Source: Azadirachta indica (lineage: Eukaryota > Streptophyta > Magnoliopsida > Sapindales > Meliaceae). Taken from it: a stretch of 64,000 nt of DNA. A model generated the notes under the pieces. It was given only the letters and a program-made list of their open reading frames with translations, searched no databases and was not told the origin of the DNA. The DNA is taken from positions 796,290 to 860,289 of the forward strand of contig CM040447.1 of assembly GCA_022749755.1 (NCBI GenBank), read 5' to 3'. Every line of letters starts with the position of its first letter. The first letter of the stretch is position 1. The position numbers were made by a program, and so were the translations under genes. Below, piece after piece: positions 1-14,570 of this stretch.

Positions 1-775
1 TCTATTAACAAGAATACTTCCTCGCCATACAGACTCTGTTTAATAATGCAAAACTGAACCCTATGGAAAGTGGAACATTATAGGCCAGGTAGATGGCGAG
101 GCAACTTGAGACAGGTAACGTGTAACATTCCAATATTGTTATAGCATCACGAAGGAACTTGAGAATAGGTGAACGAGAGTCAACTTTCGAAGGTTGATGA
201 CCAAAACAGAAAACAAACAGAATGAAAGTTACAGAGGTAAAATTGGAACGCTGTATTTATACCTAAAAAGGGCTTTCAGATTCCTTAAATCCTATTCGAT
301 ACAATTCTGTATTTATACCTTAATTCCCAACTAAAAAGACTCGTGTTTTTTAATGCCCTTGTTATTTAGTAGTCTTTACAGCTGATCTCCACTGTACCCT
401 TGTAACTGGAACCTCTAAAACAGATTGAGGTCTCCGAATTGGTGTATGCTCCAAAGTAGAGAACACATATCCCAAAAGGGTGACATATTCACTCATCTTC
501 TTTACTCTTTTTGTTTTAATTATTGTTCATCTACAGTAATTCAGTTTAATAAAGGCTTCTCTTTCTGTTTTTTGGCTTTTATTTTTTATTTCCTTGTGCT
601 GGGTGGGTGGGTCTTGTGTTAGTGGGGTTTATTGAAGAAGAAAGACTTAATCTCAGCAAATTGATGTCAACTTGCTTAATGCTTGAGTTATTAATTATTA
701 AAAAAGAACCCTACTTTACTATGCCAGAATGCCTATGTCCAGTCATCTTTCAGCTTGCAAGAAAATGAGAATTAC
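1..775 (-). other. Intron or 3' flank of the callose synthase gene
   Basis: The last exon I can place ends at 776 with a normal GT donor (GTAATT on the minus strand). None of the remaining C-terminal callose synthase sequence could be found between that donor and base 1. The stretch is therefore the start of an intron running off the window, or non-coding flank if the gene is truncated. Nothing else is recognisable in it; the short open frames have no family features. Confidence 0.5.
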
Positions 776-3700
776 CAGTGAGCTGATGTAGAGTCCAATG
801 GTCGTGAAGTAGCATGACATCATGCGGAAAAAGTCAAAACGATGTCCTAGTCGGTAGAGATCCCTGCTAAGTGTCTGCTCTCCATTACCACATGCAACTT
901 TTGCTTCGAAGAGGGATATTTGGTTGAGTCCAACATCTCGACCTTTCCCAACTTGAATATACTCGTGGTGAGTGACATTCCCTCGTCTTAGTGTGGAATT
1001 GAAACCTGCATGAGCAGAATAAACGTCAAAGAGTAAATTAAATAACCCGTATTCTTAGAAAATGATATCTCTTAGATGCTTGCCAGCAAAGATGTCCTCG
1101 CTCAAGTTGACACTCTTAGAAGCCTTGCTCATGCCACCGCGAGTTATGTGGAAAATCCGATCAAATACATCTGGATGACCATAGTGGAACCGAACCCTAA
1201 AACAAAAAAATACAAAGTTTAGACATATGAACATCTTTATGGCTGTGAAACTGAGAGAATTATTGACAAAATAAAATTAAGAAACTCAAACCACCATACT
1301 TTTCGAGATACAAGAGATGAGGAGTATCAAAACCATGTACTTGAAAGGATCGAATTGATATGTAGGCTTCAATACCCAAGACTTTTTCAAGATAATTCTT
1401 TAATATTCTGCTATCGTTTTGCAATAGATTTTGAGTTATAGGCCACCAAAGATTTTGGTATATACATGGGAATGGAAGCTTAGTTACTTTTATATAGGTC
1501 TTAAGACTTACTTTAGAGATTTTTTTTTCTTCACCCTCTTTGAGGACAATTCTTCCATTTTACCATCGTCCCTCAAACGTACAGACTTATGGTCCACTCA
1601 GAAAAGTAACACTTGATTTCATAGCTTAATTAGTCGAAATATTTGTCTAATGCAAGAAAGTACAGTAGAGAAAACATACTTTAAAGGTCTTGCAAGAACC
1701 CTTTGACCTATGGTCACAAAACTCGTTTCTTGATTCGACATAAACCAAGCCAAAGAAGAAACACTGCAGCAGAGATGTAGACGAATATTAGAATAATTTA
1801 ATAATATCTAAATGTAATTAAAAAATTACCGGCTTTTTTGGAAAGAAAAAAACGCCACAAAAAGAAAAAAGGTTCAACCTTCCAGTAAAGATATGCTCAC
1901 GAACACCTAAAATTGTAGGTGGACGCACTCCGTGGTCCTCGTTAAATTCTTCTAGGAGGTTACGCATTTTGAAAGCTTCTTCCAAGTAGTTATCCTAGAA
2001 GAAGTTAAGTTAGTGCAGTGTCCCACAGTAGCCATTCAGCATCCATAGCAAATTAAAATATCTCATGATTTACCTGATTCATGTCAATGGCCTGAAGAGC
2101 TTCTCCTCGTGTAAAAATTAAAGCATGGTTCTGATTTTCAGGCTTTCCTTCTCCCAACTTTGCGTCACCCGGCAATTTTATACGATAGATTTCCTTTATT
2201 GGAGATAGAAACCAATCAGTACGTATATGTGATGCAATAAGCAATTTTACTGTAGTCAGAGTTCAACAGATAATTACCTGATCAAGATTATCAACAGCCT
2301 TCACCAATACAGAATAATATACCTTTTGTACCTTTCCGCCTTCCCTTTCCTCAACGTCGTCAATGTACGCTACACGAAGAGACGGATTGCTACACAAGAA
2401 GCATCGGGAATGAGTCTTGGAAAAGAAAATTAGCTCATGGAACCTTTTATTTACGATTGTACGATCATATTTGCTTCACCAGACAGAGCACATACTTGAC
2501 CATTAAATTCAAAATGTCAGTTGCACGACGATCACCACTCCGCTTCTGATTTCCATAAATTTGACAGGTAGCAACATATGTAAATTTCATGTCGGCCACT
2601 GCCTCCAATTGAGCATATAAGGATCTCTGACTTTTCTTGTCTTCCTCTGATGGAATTGTGATGGCTTTGTATCCTTCCAGTATCTCTGCTCATATGAGTA
2701 AGCATCAGAGGCCTAGTTCCCTAGACACTAAACTACATCTCAGGAAAGCATGAACTACATCCCAATCACCGAGACCTTTCATACCAAGGCCATAAACTTC
2801 ATAAGTTAATGCTTGTTTTTCTTCCTTTAAGGCAATGAATCCGAGGTATTGACCTGAATCTCTTGGCCGAAAATATGTGATCGTGCAGACCTTTTATAAC
2901 TGATTTTTAAATCTCTATAGTACCCAGTTAATTAAATGAAGTAAATAGCAAAACTGGAAAATGTTATTCCAACTAAGTTTGGAAGAATTCAACTTAAGTT
3001 TTGGGCTGTCATTAATAAATTTAACATGAGTAGTACCTTCCACGCAGGGTTAAATTAAAGTATAAGGAAAGAAGAGAAAATTTTAATCGTTATAAAAACA
3101 AGAAGTAATTAAAATTTTAACTAGTGAAAGAAAAAGAACATTGTGGTTTACAAAACAGAAGAGCTCCATGATTTTCTATAGCTAACTGATAGTTTTCGTA
3201 CATTCTTTCAAATAAACATTGTATTCTTCTTGAAACTTGTCATGAAACCCTAATTTAGTTTCACAACAGTCATTACGGTCCTGGATCATTTTTATGATCA
3301 TTCTAGATTTTCAGCTGAAAGATCATTTTCTAATCGGACCTCTAATACTGAATGTCTAGTCATTCAATTTTGCCTTATAAAGTTATTGGGATCAAAAGCT
3401 GAAAGCTTGAAATATGAAGATTTGAATCACATGTTTGGATATTTTTCAACAAAGTTTGGTAGACACCAATTTACTCTCTCTTATTCCTTTTTCTTTTCCT
3501 TCTGACTAAATAATAAGTTCATTCTTTTCGAGAAAGAAAGAGAGAGATGGGACGACAGAAGTTTCTATTTTGGTTCATCCCTGGGGTTGAAAAGCTGATT
3601 AAAGAAAAACTTTTGATCCAATCTCTAAGTATCGGTAGAAATAGTAATGTTTACATTTCTTTTGACTCTCATTCAATCAATTTGGTCTAAGACTAAGAGG

Positions 3701-6700
3701 TTTAATTGTGTTAAATCATCAAATAAATCAACTTACCTGATTCAGAAGCCATGTCAAGAAAAGCTTGAAGCTTCAAAGCCCGTCTATAGTACATCATCCC
3801 TCTTACTGCAACAGAATTAACTATTAGTAACAGAGACTAAAACTGATAGAGAATCCAAAGGAGAAAATAATGCATCACCTGTCCTGCACAGAGTTTGTCC
3901 TCGTACGGAAACCCAATGTCGGAGTTGCAAAATGTTTTCATCGTTTTCCCAAACCTCACTCTCTTTCTTACAGTTGAGCCGCTCCATGAAGTTATTCCAT
4001 TCATCTGACGCAGTCCATTATTTAAATTGTTGTAGGCACTGAAAAGAACTTACCGACGTAGTGAAGTTTCATATAAAAGTTTACAAAGTTAAGAACCTGG
4101 GAAGATCTTTTGCAAATAGTATATGATTGATACACCATCTTCATTCTCCATCTCGAGGTCGGCTCTAGAATAGACCGTCTCCTCGCTATAGTACGGAGTC
4201 AAGACACTGTTCACTCAAAGAAGTTAAATTAGATCATCTGAGCACGTCACCGTATGGATAGCTTGAAACCTTCTAAAGCAACTGAGATTGTCAGATAACC
4301 CAAAAGTAAATTGGATGTCTTATATATCACTGATTTCAAAAATTTTCTACATATGAAAATATTGAACCTGGATTAATTCTATAAGTATGTGGAATATAGC
4401 TGGTCAGAGTGACATTTCCGGCAATCATTTCTTTAAAAAGAATCAATTTTAAAAAATAACATCGATTTTGCGATAGACGGAATAACAGATCAGACCTGAA
4501 TGAAAGCATTTTACGGACTCGAGGAGCACGCGGCATATCCATAAACAGAGAATTTGAGAAGAATGCAATCCTTCTACGAGCTTCAAGGTTTGTTGGTACA
4601 TCAATGGCTGATTCTTTTACTGTCAAAAGGAGATGAAGACGCCTTATCTAGAACAACAATAAATGGAAAAGAATATCACATGTTGCATAAGTAAAAGGTT
4701 CAAGATATTTTTATTATATCCTAGATGGTGCAACTAAGATAATTTCATTTATATTTGTACCTGTTCTTCCCACTGAGCTGCACCAATAGGAGGGATCACT
4801 ATAGCAGGTCTTGCATCGGTACCAGCAAAAAGTTGCCTTCCAGATTCCTTGTTGCTATTTCCAAGTTCCATTATTTCCCTGATAGATGTTACATATGAAA
4901 AAGGAAGCATAGTTAGCCATCATGAAAAGTATTATGTTATGTCGTTAACATTTCATGGCCCATTTGTAAACTGTAACTATAATGTGACAAAGTTTGCCTA
5001 CCGATTCTCATTCGCCATCATATCGCGGGTAACTACTTCTAACATATCCTGAAGCAACAATACTACGGCATCTTTCTTGGATAAATCACCATCTTTCTGC
5101 AACATGAACAAAAGAAATAAGTTTCTGGTATCTGCTGACAAAGAACAACAAGTACAGATGAGCAAATGCAAACTGTATCTATGGTTCTTTTTCTTTAAAT
5201 CACTCACCAAGATTGCCACAAGCTCCACAAGTTTCTTGCAAAGGGAAGGTAAAGCACCCATTCTGAAATTTGCAAGAAACGTATTCTTTGAAATGTTACT
5301 CTCAATTTCTTTAAAAATGATGCTGATTACCCTGTTACAGCATAATGGAAGTTAGAATTCTTGCAGTAAAACTTTTATTTAAAAATGGGGAAAGTCATCA
5401 TCCTTCTGTTGTCACTGGAGTAAAAGAAATGAAAAGAACCAAAGCACGCAGTCCTATACAAGTTATATCATGGATTGTGCAATCCGAACCTTCAATTTTA
5501 TAAGGTATAAAAATCACAAAGCCACTGACTCAGGCAAATTAAGACGAAGGGACATGAATTGTGAATTAACAAGAGGCGAAAAATGCATTTACACAACTAT
5601 AGGGGTCTATTACAGGGAAAATGAAAATAAGGCAATAGAGAAAAACCTAAAAATATTTAAGATTCTTCAAGTTTCAGAGAAGAAACATGAGGGATAAAAG
5701 GGGGCGAAATTTGTCTAGGGGTGTAAAGATCGAAAATTGTTGCTGGCCGGAATTCTGGGCTTTAGAGGAAGACTATAGCATGGTACTAATAGGAGTCGAA
5801 CAAGATTAAAAAAGCTAAGCTAAAGGAACAAAATGTCAACAACAACCTTTTCTCAGTTTCTCCAACCACCAGAACATTCAGGAGAATTTTAAAAGATTCA
5901 TAGCATTCAATCACTGCACATTTCATGTATTCATCAGCGCATATGCGCTTCCACAGGTCAGAGTCCTTAGATCGAAATTGAGCTGCCATGTCTAATGCAA
6001 TTGGAATCTGCGAAGGTAGAAAACGATCAATGCAAGAGAATTATCGAAAATAAATAATACAATAATCTCAGAAATCGGAAAGATATTACACAGACCTTGC
6101 TTGCAAGCAAAAAGGGTGGCCACTGAATTATTTTTAGGTTAGGATCTGACGAGTAAGGAACTAGCAACATATCCATCTCCCTGAGTTAAAGAAATACCAG
6201 TTTAGTTTTGACTGCAAAGTTAGTAAAATGATAATAGTAGGCTACATGAAACAACAGTTTATCTCAATTAGGGGCATTTCCTGTCACTTATCAGATCTTC
6301 TTCACGAAAACTACAGATTACTTCATTCCACAACTGACCAAATTTCGCAGCTTCGCTTCTCTTGCTTGCTGATACCTATTCAGGCAGAAGAGTTTATGGA
6401 AATGACATTATTTCATCTCAGGTGTCCTAAAAAAATTACATTCTGAATTTAGAAGCATGAGAGGAACCTCAGCAAAGCGCTTTGAGAAGGAAAATCCTCG
6501 TTTTGGTGTCCTATCTGAGGGCACCAAATATGTGTTAAATGCCCCAGGTAAAGATTGGAACCGTGATCTTAACATGACCAGAGTTCGTATCTGTAATCAG
6601 AGGAGAGACGAGAGTTTATTTACTGTAAAATTTGCGTCAGAAGGTTTGAACAAATCAAGAAGTCCTAGAGTCAGCCTCCTATAAGTAAAAGGTATATTAA

Positions 6701-9700
6701 CCCTGAGCAGTACCATAAGAAATTAATGAGATATTGGTAATATACTCAACGATTCTCAGCTGAGTAAAAGGTTTGCAACTGGAGAACGCCTTGTAAAAGA
6801 TGGAGAATAAACTAGACAACAAGTAATTGACAGACCAACTAAAAGACACAAACTTTCAAGATATATTCAGACTGTTTCTGAAGCACCATATATTTCTATG
6901 CAAAGGAAAAAGAAAATACAAGTTGAGAATGGAAATTGTAGATTTTATATACTATTGTTGGGTCCTCCTGAACATGGCATTAGTGAAAAGGTATTTTGTA
7001 TACTTAGCATCATATTAGTTAAATGATCTTCCATAACAAAATGAGTTTGTAGTCAGATCCGTGTGTTCCTCCAGATCTATTTGTAAATTAGAATCCAACC
7101 TCGAATGTGAGTGGGCATTTTAGAAATCATGAAAACATGCCCAAGTGATCTAGATTTCAATCAAAGTGTGATATTCACAGTAAAACACGGAAATGTCCAA
7201 ATGTGTTGTATGAAATAAGAAAATGTGTTACTTCGCTAAATGAAAGATATCATTAGTAACTAATGATTGTCCCAAATGATTACCTCTCCTAGTCGATCAC
7301 AGGCACCAATAGCACCACCCCAAAAAGTTGAGCATACAAAATACCATATTTGAGTGTCCATAAAATAGATCTGCATTAAAATTCTCAAATAATAAGAGAA
7401 ATTCATCAAAAATGCAGGAAGAATCAATCCATCATAAACTACGGATATTGTAAAATAGTATAAAAGAACACAGAAATTTTTTGTAGGACAAACCAATATT
7501 ATTGGAATCCAAAGTGAAATAACTGCTCCAAGGTTGTTATTAGCTGCATTGACAAACGAACTGTTTTAACATATGCCGGAAAATTTAGCTCCAGAGCGTG
7601 AAAAGGAAACTGAATGAAAGGCAAACAGATACCATTAGGGAAAATTTCATGCCATGTATATCTGATGCGTCTAATGCTCATTATATCTCTCGTTGGCTTC
7701 ACCAAAGGTTTTATCTAGGAGAAAGAGGAAAGCATTAGAATTGAACAGCTCTAGAATCTGTGTTACACTTACGAAGAAAATAAAAATCACAAGTGAGATC
7801 ACCTGAAAAAAATAGCTGAATGCAAATTTCGAGACCAAAAGCACCACCCAGAAAATAGTATACCTGTAATTGGAAAATATATTTGAAAATTTATGCAATT
7901 TTGGAAAACTATAAAATGAAATATCCGTAATTGTACTCACTTTATAAGAGAAAATTGGCTTTCATGCATCCCCCTGCCCACGTAAATTCTTGGCTGCAGA
8001 AATAAATGGATACTTTTAATAGATAAACAGCAGTGGGTTATAGCAACAAAAACAAATACTTAAAAAGAGAACACAGAATCCTCATCCCTTACTATGCAAA
8101 TAGCACACTAAATAAAGAATAATTCCCAATAAGTAGGCATTGCACAATATATTTGGAGTTATGTCCCAAACTAGAAATGTTATGTATAAACTCGTATAAA
8201 AAAGGTGAATAACTGAACAAAGGCTACTAGTACTTATCTTCTTTTTAGTTGTTGATCTTAATTTTGTTAGAAGGTTATTGTACGAAACTAGAATCAGTAG
8301 AGTTTTCCTAGACGTGATCAAAATTTATTAGGCAGGCAACATTTTGTTGTCTATGGAAACATGAAAAGTAAATTTGCCGAGTAAAACATCAATCCAGCAT
8401 ATTCACAGCCTTTATCAGGAAAAAGGATTTTGAATATTATTATTGTTGTGTCTTTATCCATCAGGTTGAATATTATTAGTGCATCCCTGGCTATCAATTT
8501 GACAAATGGAAGAGGAGAATTAGCGGCATCAACTTTTTTCACTTGAGGGTCTTCTCATGACCTGTAATTTCCTCATGTTGTACTAATTGTACTTTTCTTT
8601 TTCTTTTTCCTTTTTAAATTTTTTCTTAAAAGAGAAACAATAACCTAAAGACGCATGCGTTAGAAAATATTATGCAATTATATTGCTTCAAATTAGTTTC
8701 TTAATAAGTATAGAATGCTACATACTTTCAATTTACTACTGAAGTAAAATTGAATCAGATACGATATGTTCATGGGAAAGAGGAGCAAAAAAACAAAAAA
8801 GGTGATGTGCATACCTGTGACCACCATAAGAGAAGTCTAATAATGTGCCAGTCTGAGTTCTCAATAAAACGTCGGAGCATTGGGAAAACAAACAAGCAAG
8901 CTGCCAGTAAATTTGGAAGCAAATATAAAGCGACAGCCATAATATATAAAGGAGGAATGCCCTTGCTTTGAGGAATAAATGATAGCAGTTGTTTAACATC
9001 GGCCGGGGCGTAATCGGAGGATTGCACATAACAAACAGGAAGAACTATGACCCAGGCAAGGCTAACTATTATCTTGAGAATGTTTCTCAGCACATCACTG
9101 AACCTCCATCTATGATATCCTGGGAAGTTCAGAACAAGGTCCAGTATACCTAAAACCAAAATAAAAGGAAAGAGTGGAACAAGAAGTCAAGAAAAAGAAA
9201 TAAAATAAGATAACGTTGTGCTAAAATATACTCAACTCAAAGAAACATAGAGGTTCGTATTAATCACAAGTATAATTATTGTGAACTATTAATACTTGCA
9301 ATTATAGAGAAATACAAAATTTATGAGTTATAGGAGGTCCAATGAATATAAACAAATGGGAGAGGAAGACCTTACTGAAAAGGCAAGCAAAAGTAAGGCT
9401 TAAAGCTTCATTTGTGGACAAACATTTTGCCCACATCCGAAAATCTCTTCTTTTAACAAGGAATGGGAAACCATATATACCAGAAGAAGTGTAATAATTT
9501 TTCCATACTGCTAATGCATGGATGTGTTAGAGTACTTTCAGAAAATAACAAATACTATGCTATGTGCAAATATGAGTTTCTTAGACTACTTTCTGTCTCA
9601 AGCTCCCTTTTTCCCTTGCTTCTTTAAAGTAACATGATTCTAGTAATTACATATGAATTTCTTATTTTGTTTACGGTTTCTGCTAGACCAAAGGTATCAC

Positions 9701-12700
9701 TTCTTCACCACTAAATCATGCATCTTGATTGAATTTATGCTTCTTAAACATCTAATTACCAAACATTTCTTGGAAATTTTAGTGATTACTATCTATAATA
9801 CTGAATAGTTTCTTCATGCAATGAACAGTTAAATACTTTCATAATAATATGTATAATCCTTCGGCTACAGACTTGCAGCAACAACGTAAGAATACATACT
9901 TTGAAGGAGCCGAAGAACAGCTGCTGTTATAAAAATGCTGGACAGGTTATATAAGCTATCCACCTGAAATAGATCCATCAGCTTAATGTTTGAAAAAGCA
10001 GCAATCAACATTGCCTGCCACAAGACAGTTGAAAAAATTGTTATTGTCATCATTAGTTTTATTGGTGCACAAGATCCAAAATCACAGAAAAATTAAAAGT
10101 TTAGAATTTCTACTGCTATTTGAGTACCTGTAAAGCAAGTATGTAAAAAGTCCACAATCTATCAAAACTTCGAAAAATGTGCCAAAATGTCCGAGCTTCA
10201 ACAAAATTTGATTTGCCTGTGCTCGCAGATCTTTTTCGAACAGCCTTCCTACCCTGGAATAGCAGTAACATCAAAAACAGAGCCAAATGAAAATGATTTG
10301 GGTTGAGTGCTGAAAATGTTAGAATGTAAAACTACCTGTCCTCTGTCTCGTGTTGATTTAAAAAAATCACCATCATCACGCATAGGCCAACCAAGAGAGA
10401 AGCAATCAGATGACCTGAAGAGCATATGGGAGAACCAATTTTTAACTCAATTCAAAGAGACGTAAATGTCCAATAAACCGACTTTCAACTTGAACTCTGA
10501 TGGTAAGTCGAACAAACCAGAAATATTCATTCAGATCATCATAATTGCACCAATCAGAGTTAGGACAATGCCCATGCTTATTCTTCTTGGCTTCCTGGAA
10601 TATTTTAAGCCAAAAAAAAAAAAAAAAATCATAGTTAGAAGAAAAGTTCCTTACATGTGAGGACAGTATCCATGTTTGTGCTACAACATACCGCTGCAAT
10701 CACACGGTAAATGGGTGTTATGACTTTCCGCAGAAAGGCCTCGTCATCTCCACCATACGAAGGTTTTATATTTTCTCCAGTAACAATGCTAACATTTCCC
10801 GCCAACAGGCCATGTAGTTCATATGCCATCTGAAAAATATATCAGGTTGCTCGTAGTAACACAGAATGTATACTTTTCCTTAAAAGCAAATAATTAAGGT
10901 TCATAAAATTAGAAAGAATCCACTTAGACATTTCACCAGAAACTCACGTTATGGAAAATATAACAGAGACATTCTGGCATGAATCGAACATTAGCTGCTT
11001 CCCCCCATATGAGAAGATACAAACCCATGTATAGCATCTTTCTCTGTTGTATCTCTTGGGAGCCTTGAGGAAGCCTGTGTGGAAAGGTTTTTGAATTGAG
11101 CTGTAAAAAACGAACACATGGAAAATGTTCACGCGGAAAGTAGCTGAAGGAACTGTAATTTCTTACCGTAAACTGTGTTTTCGTCCTAAAAATTTGCACC
11201 ATGTTTTGTAATTCTTAAAAAGCTTGCCCATAACTTCATCAAGAGCTCGTTCATCAAGCTGTGCAAAGTTATGCGTTTAGCCATAGCCCAAACTTTGAAA
11301 AACATATGCAGGAAAAGTTACTCATAGATATGGAAGCTGAAAAGTACGAGATATCAATGTGGACATGACAGTCAGCTGAAAAATAAAAAGTAGTTCACAT
11401 GAATTTAGATTAACTGCTGATAACCAACACCATACATAGAAAATAAAATACAACAAGTCTCAGCTCCAAACTCTTGATTAAACAGCACAAAAAATTTAAA
11501 ATGCTTAGGGGCTGTAATCAGCAATGTTATTAAGATTGCTGCAACAAGCAATGCAATGAACTGAAACTTAAAGAAAGAGTGGTGCATACCTTGTTAAGGG
11601 GTTCAGGCTTGGGATGAAGCCTTACATGATTATTAGCAAGTAACAAAATCAAATGTTCTCTCTGGTTCCGGATATTGTCTTTCTGCATTCACCAAAATGG
11701 ACCAAACTCATTAGTTACCTGTTTTAGGCTCACACAGTGATTGTTATCTAGAAGACATCTTTTTATATATTGTTCTTTGTCAACATGCCTGGAACCCAAA
11801 CATGGCCCTTAGCCAATCAAGAAGGTCTAAATCTCCAGCTTTCTGCCTCTGCGGTTCAAATGAAGCTGGCCAATTCAAGCCGCGAGTGTTCCACAGTGCA
11901 GCCACGGCTGCCTTAACCTGGTAAGGGAAGAGAGAAATTAAGTGATAAACCAAACGAGGCACCAAGTAAGAAGCGTATACACATGCTTAAGTGCACATAT
12001 GCTCGCGTGCACAGACAGAATATATAAACTACCTCGTCGAGCTGCATGATAGATTGTGATGCCCCAGCAGCATCCAGAGGAAGAATGTTATATGGTGCAT
12101 AGATTTCCTTCTTCTCTTGGACATCTCTAGCAGCCGCAATAATCTGCACCAAAGAACAACATTTGACATATTTTTAAGCGGTCAAATTGTTTATAATGCA
12201 AAAGGAACGAAAATTGAAAAATGGAGCATATATAATAGCCACTTTAGCCACTTTACCTCTGGAGCAACTTCTTCGACTTTCTCGGTCTTATTAACAGCAC
12301 AAAGAACTTCAAAAAGAACCCCGGCTGTCTGGTAGGCTTTGCCGAGTTGAGCTCTGTCAAAGAATTTGAACCAACAAGTCAATTAACATGCAGTATGGAG
12401 TTTTCGGAGAACACACATCGCACAACAAACGATCACCATGGGAAGAAAAGCAAACTATTCAGGTACCTATCTGCTTGCTCCCCCTGGTCAAGTGCTCTGA
12501 CGTAATGTTCGTAGTATTGCTGATAATAGCTCTCAATTTCTCGTGCGTCAGTCTTCTTAACCCGGGAAGCAAGACTAGACGCGTTGTCCTGTCAAATAGA
12601 AATAGAATTAAATCAAATCAGTTCTTATGATTCTTCAAATCAACCGTGATAAAGATTTAAACGAAGAACTTCACACATGTAGCTAACTCCGTGAACGTGG

Positions 12701-14570
12701 TAAAACTTTCTGTTAATCTCTTTATTATATTCGGAAAGTCAAATAGAGACTTTGGCTCTTAGAAATGCAGAAAGCATTTCCGCGAACGAAGAGAAGGCAA
12801 CAGAGGGATGCATGGTTTACACAACATCATGTGGTAAGAAGAACAGGCAACCGAGAAAACAGAAACCCTGAAAAATATGAAGAATCACGAGTGGACTTAA
12901 TTTCTGGTCTGTATTTCTCTTTTATTTGCTGTACTCCATCAGTTTTGACCCATGTCATCAGTCCCGACCACTTATCGTGGCGGGAGCAAATAGGAAGATA
13001 CAATCCCGGGAGTAGACAAAATAGATAGGAAGCCAGAAGACCAAAAAGAGATTTAATTTCTCTTTCGGAGTTTTTACCTGGTTTCAAAATTTTCCTGTCT
13101 TTGAATTATTCAAATATTTTTTTTCAGGTCCGTATAAATTAAACTAAAAATATTTTAGAATTCGAGAACCCAAAAAATAAAAAAAAAATTAAAACTCTTT
13201 TAAGGTTTTAAATAACTCTCTCAATTTACAAGTCTCTTATCAGAATGAGTAATTGTTAGTCCAAACCACTATAAAACCTTTTAAGCTCGATGAAAGAAAT
13301 TTGTAATTTTCTTAAGAATTAGTGAATTAAAAGTTGAAAATCGCATTTAAGTTTTAATTGCACCACGTTTTGCAATATAGAGACTTCATGCATGATCTTG
13401 TGTAAGACAACTTGCAAGTCTTGTTATATGATGTAAAATCATAAATTTAAGTATAAATTCACTTAATCAATTAAAGTGTAAGTTTATTTTCTTAATTTTA
13501 TAAGAAAACAAAATATTTTTTTATTAAAAAAAGTAAAGGCCTGTGAAAAGATAATAAAAATTCAACCCATCTAATTTTCTCTCTTTATTGTTTTATTTAA
13601 TTTTTTTTCTTTTGTTCTGTTATATTTAATCTTCAGTGTTTTCCAAATTGACTATATACTTTTTTTGTTGGCGTGGACTAAGCTACATATGGTCAAAAAT
13701 AGCATACATAAACACAAGAAAATCCTGTACTGATTATGATATTCTTTTCTAGCTCAACTTAGTTAACTTGTTATTTGCGTTAAATACAATTTTACCTTTT
13801 TAAATAATTTATGTTGTACGCCATATGTATATATGATATAGTAATTTATAACTAAACTTTAAGTTATTTTAATGTTCATCAATCATGAGTTTAGTTTACA
13901 CCTTTATTTAACACTCACCAATTATAAGTTTATATTCTGTTGATGTAACTTTAAGAAATCGTCTTTTTTATCGATCAAATAAAATCCATCTTTAAGAAAT
14001 AGACAGAAAATCAACAGACAATAGTAATTAAGTGTTAAACAAATACCCTCTCTAGTCTTTGCAACAGAGATGTCTTGAACTGCCTCACCCCACGGCCGCT
14101 AGAGCTAGGATCCAACCTGTGCGCTTTCTCAAAAGCATAGAACCGACCTTTTTGCCAAAATAACAAAAAGAAAAATGGACAGAAAAATCACTTTTAAAAA
14201 ACCAACCAAACACTAAATTTTAAGAACATAAACTAATAACTAGAAAATTCGAAAAGAGTTTCTGTTTCTAAGTCCTTGCTTATATTGATCTTCTCTTTCT
14301 TTTTCTAATACAAAATATTAAACGTTACATGTAACATGTGTAAGGAAACAGTATAAATTAAAGAAATAAATGGTTAAATGATGAGGAGGACGTACAGAGA
14401 TACGCAACGCGAGGGCGTTCACTTTCAACTTCGGTGGCAATGCGAAGGATGGGGGCGATGGAGTTGAGTGATGACGGAACTACCTCGTTATCAAAAACCT
14501 CCGTTGAAAATGTGGTCATGGCGGCACTTCTTGAAGGCCGCCTCGTCAGCCCCGCATCCAGATTCGACAT
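776..14570 (-). CDS. CALS5: Callose synthase (1,3-beta-glucan synthase), CALS5/GSL2 type, partial at the C-terminus
   Basis: Plasma-membrane enzyme polymerising UDP-glucose into callose; CALS5 of Arabidopsis makes the callose of the microspore wall. I traced 38 exons, all in phase, 1491 codons: 14396-14570, 14047-14147, 12467-12588, 12257-12353, 12033-12143, 11789-11917, 11590-11682, 11167-11258, 10948-11074, 10692-10829, 10518-10594, 10336-10414, 10128-10253, 9900-10014, 8815-9149, 7941-7993, 7803-7863, 7633-7714, 7494-7543, 7284-7370, 6468-6590, 6281-6375, 6096-6180, 5847-6007, 5208-5331, 5002-5096, 4761-4878, 4496-4647, 4097-4206, 3879-4004, 3737-3805, 2496-2685, 2278-2389, 2074-2193, 1879-1994, 1680-1763, 1084-1196, 776-1005. 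The start ATG gives the family N-terminus (RRPSRSAA, then VPSSL). The Vta1/FKS1-dom1-like N-terminal part, the first membrane cluster (exons 13-20) and most of the glucan-synthase domain ([49 protein letters not shown]) are present. About 430 residues, including the C-terminal membrane cluster, are missing. Two introns have GC donors and one a GA donor. Confidence 0.93.
6275..6281 (-). other. Non-consensus GA splice donor after CALS5 exon 22
   Basis: Reading the minus strand, exon 22 ends ...AGTGACAG and the intron starts GAAATG where a GT is expected. The flanking coding phases fit only this junction: exon 22 ends two bases into a codon and the next exon, after acceptor CTCAG, starts with one base. 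The only nearby GT (in AAGTGACAG) would remove 7 bases, shift the frame and hit a stop within a few codons. It could be a mutated donor, a sequencing error, or a rare functional GA-AG intron. Confidence 0.6.

Noticed and set aside
8750..8971. Plus-strand frame opposite CALS5 exon 15
   Set aside because: Shadow of the long conserved exon on the minus strand.
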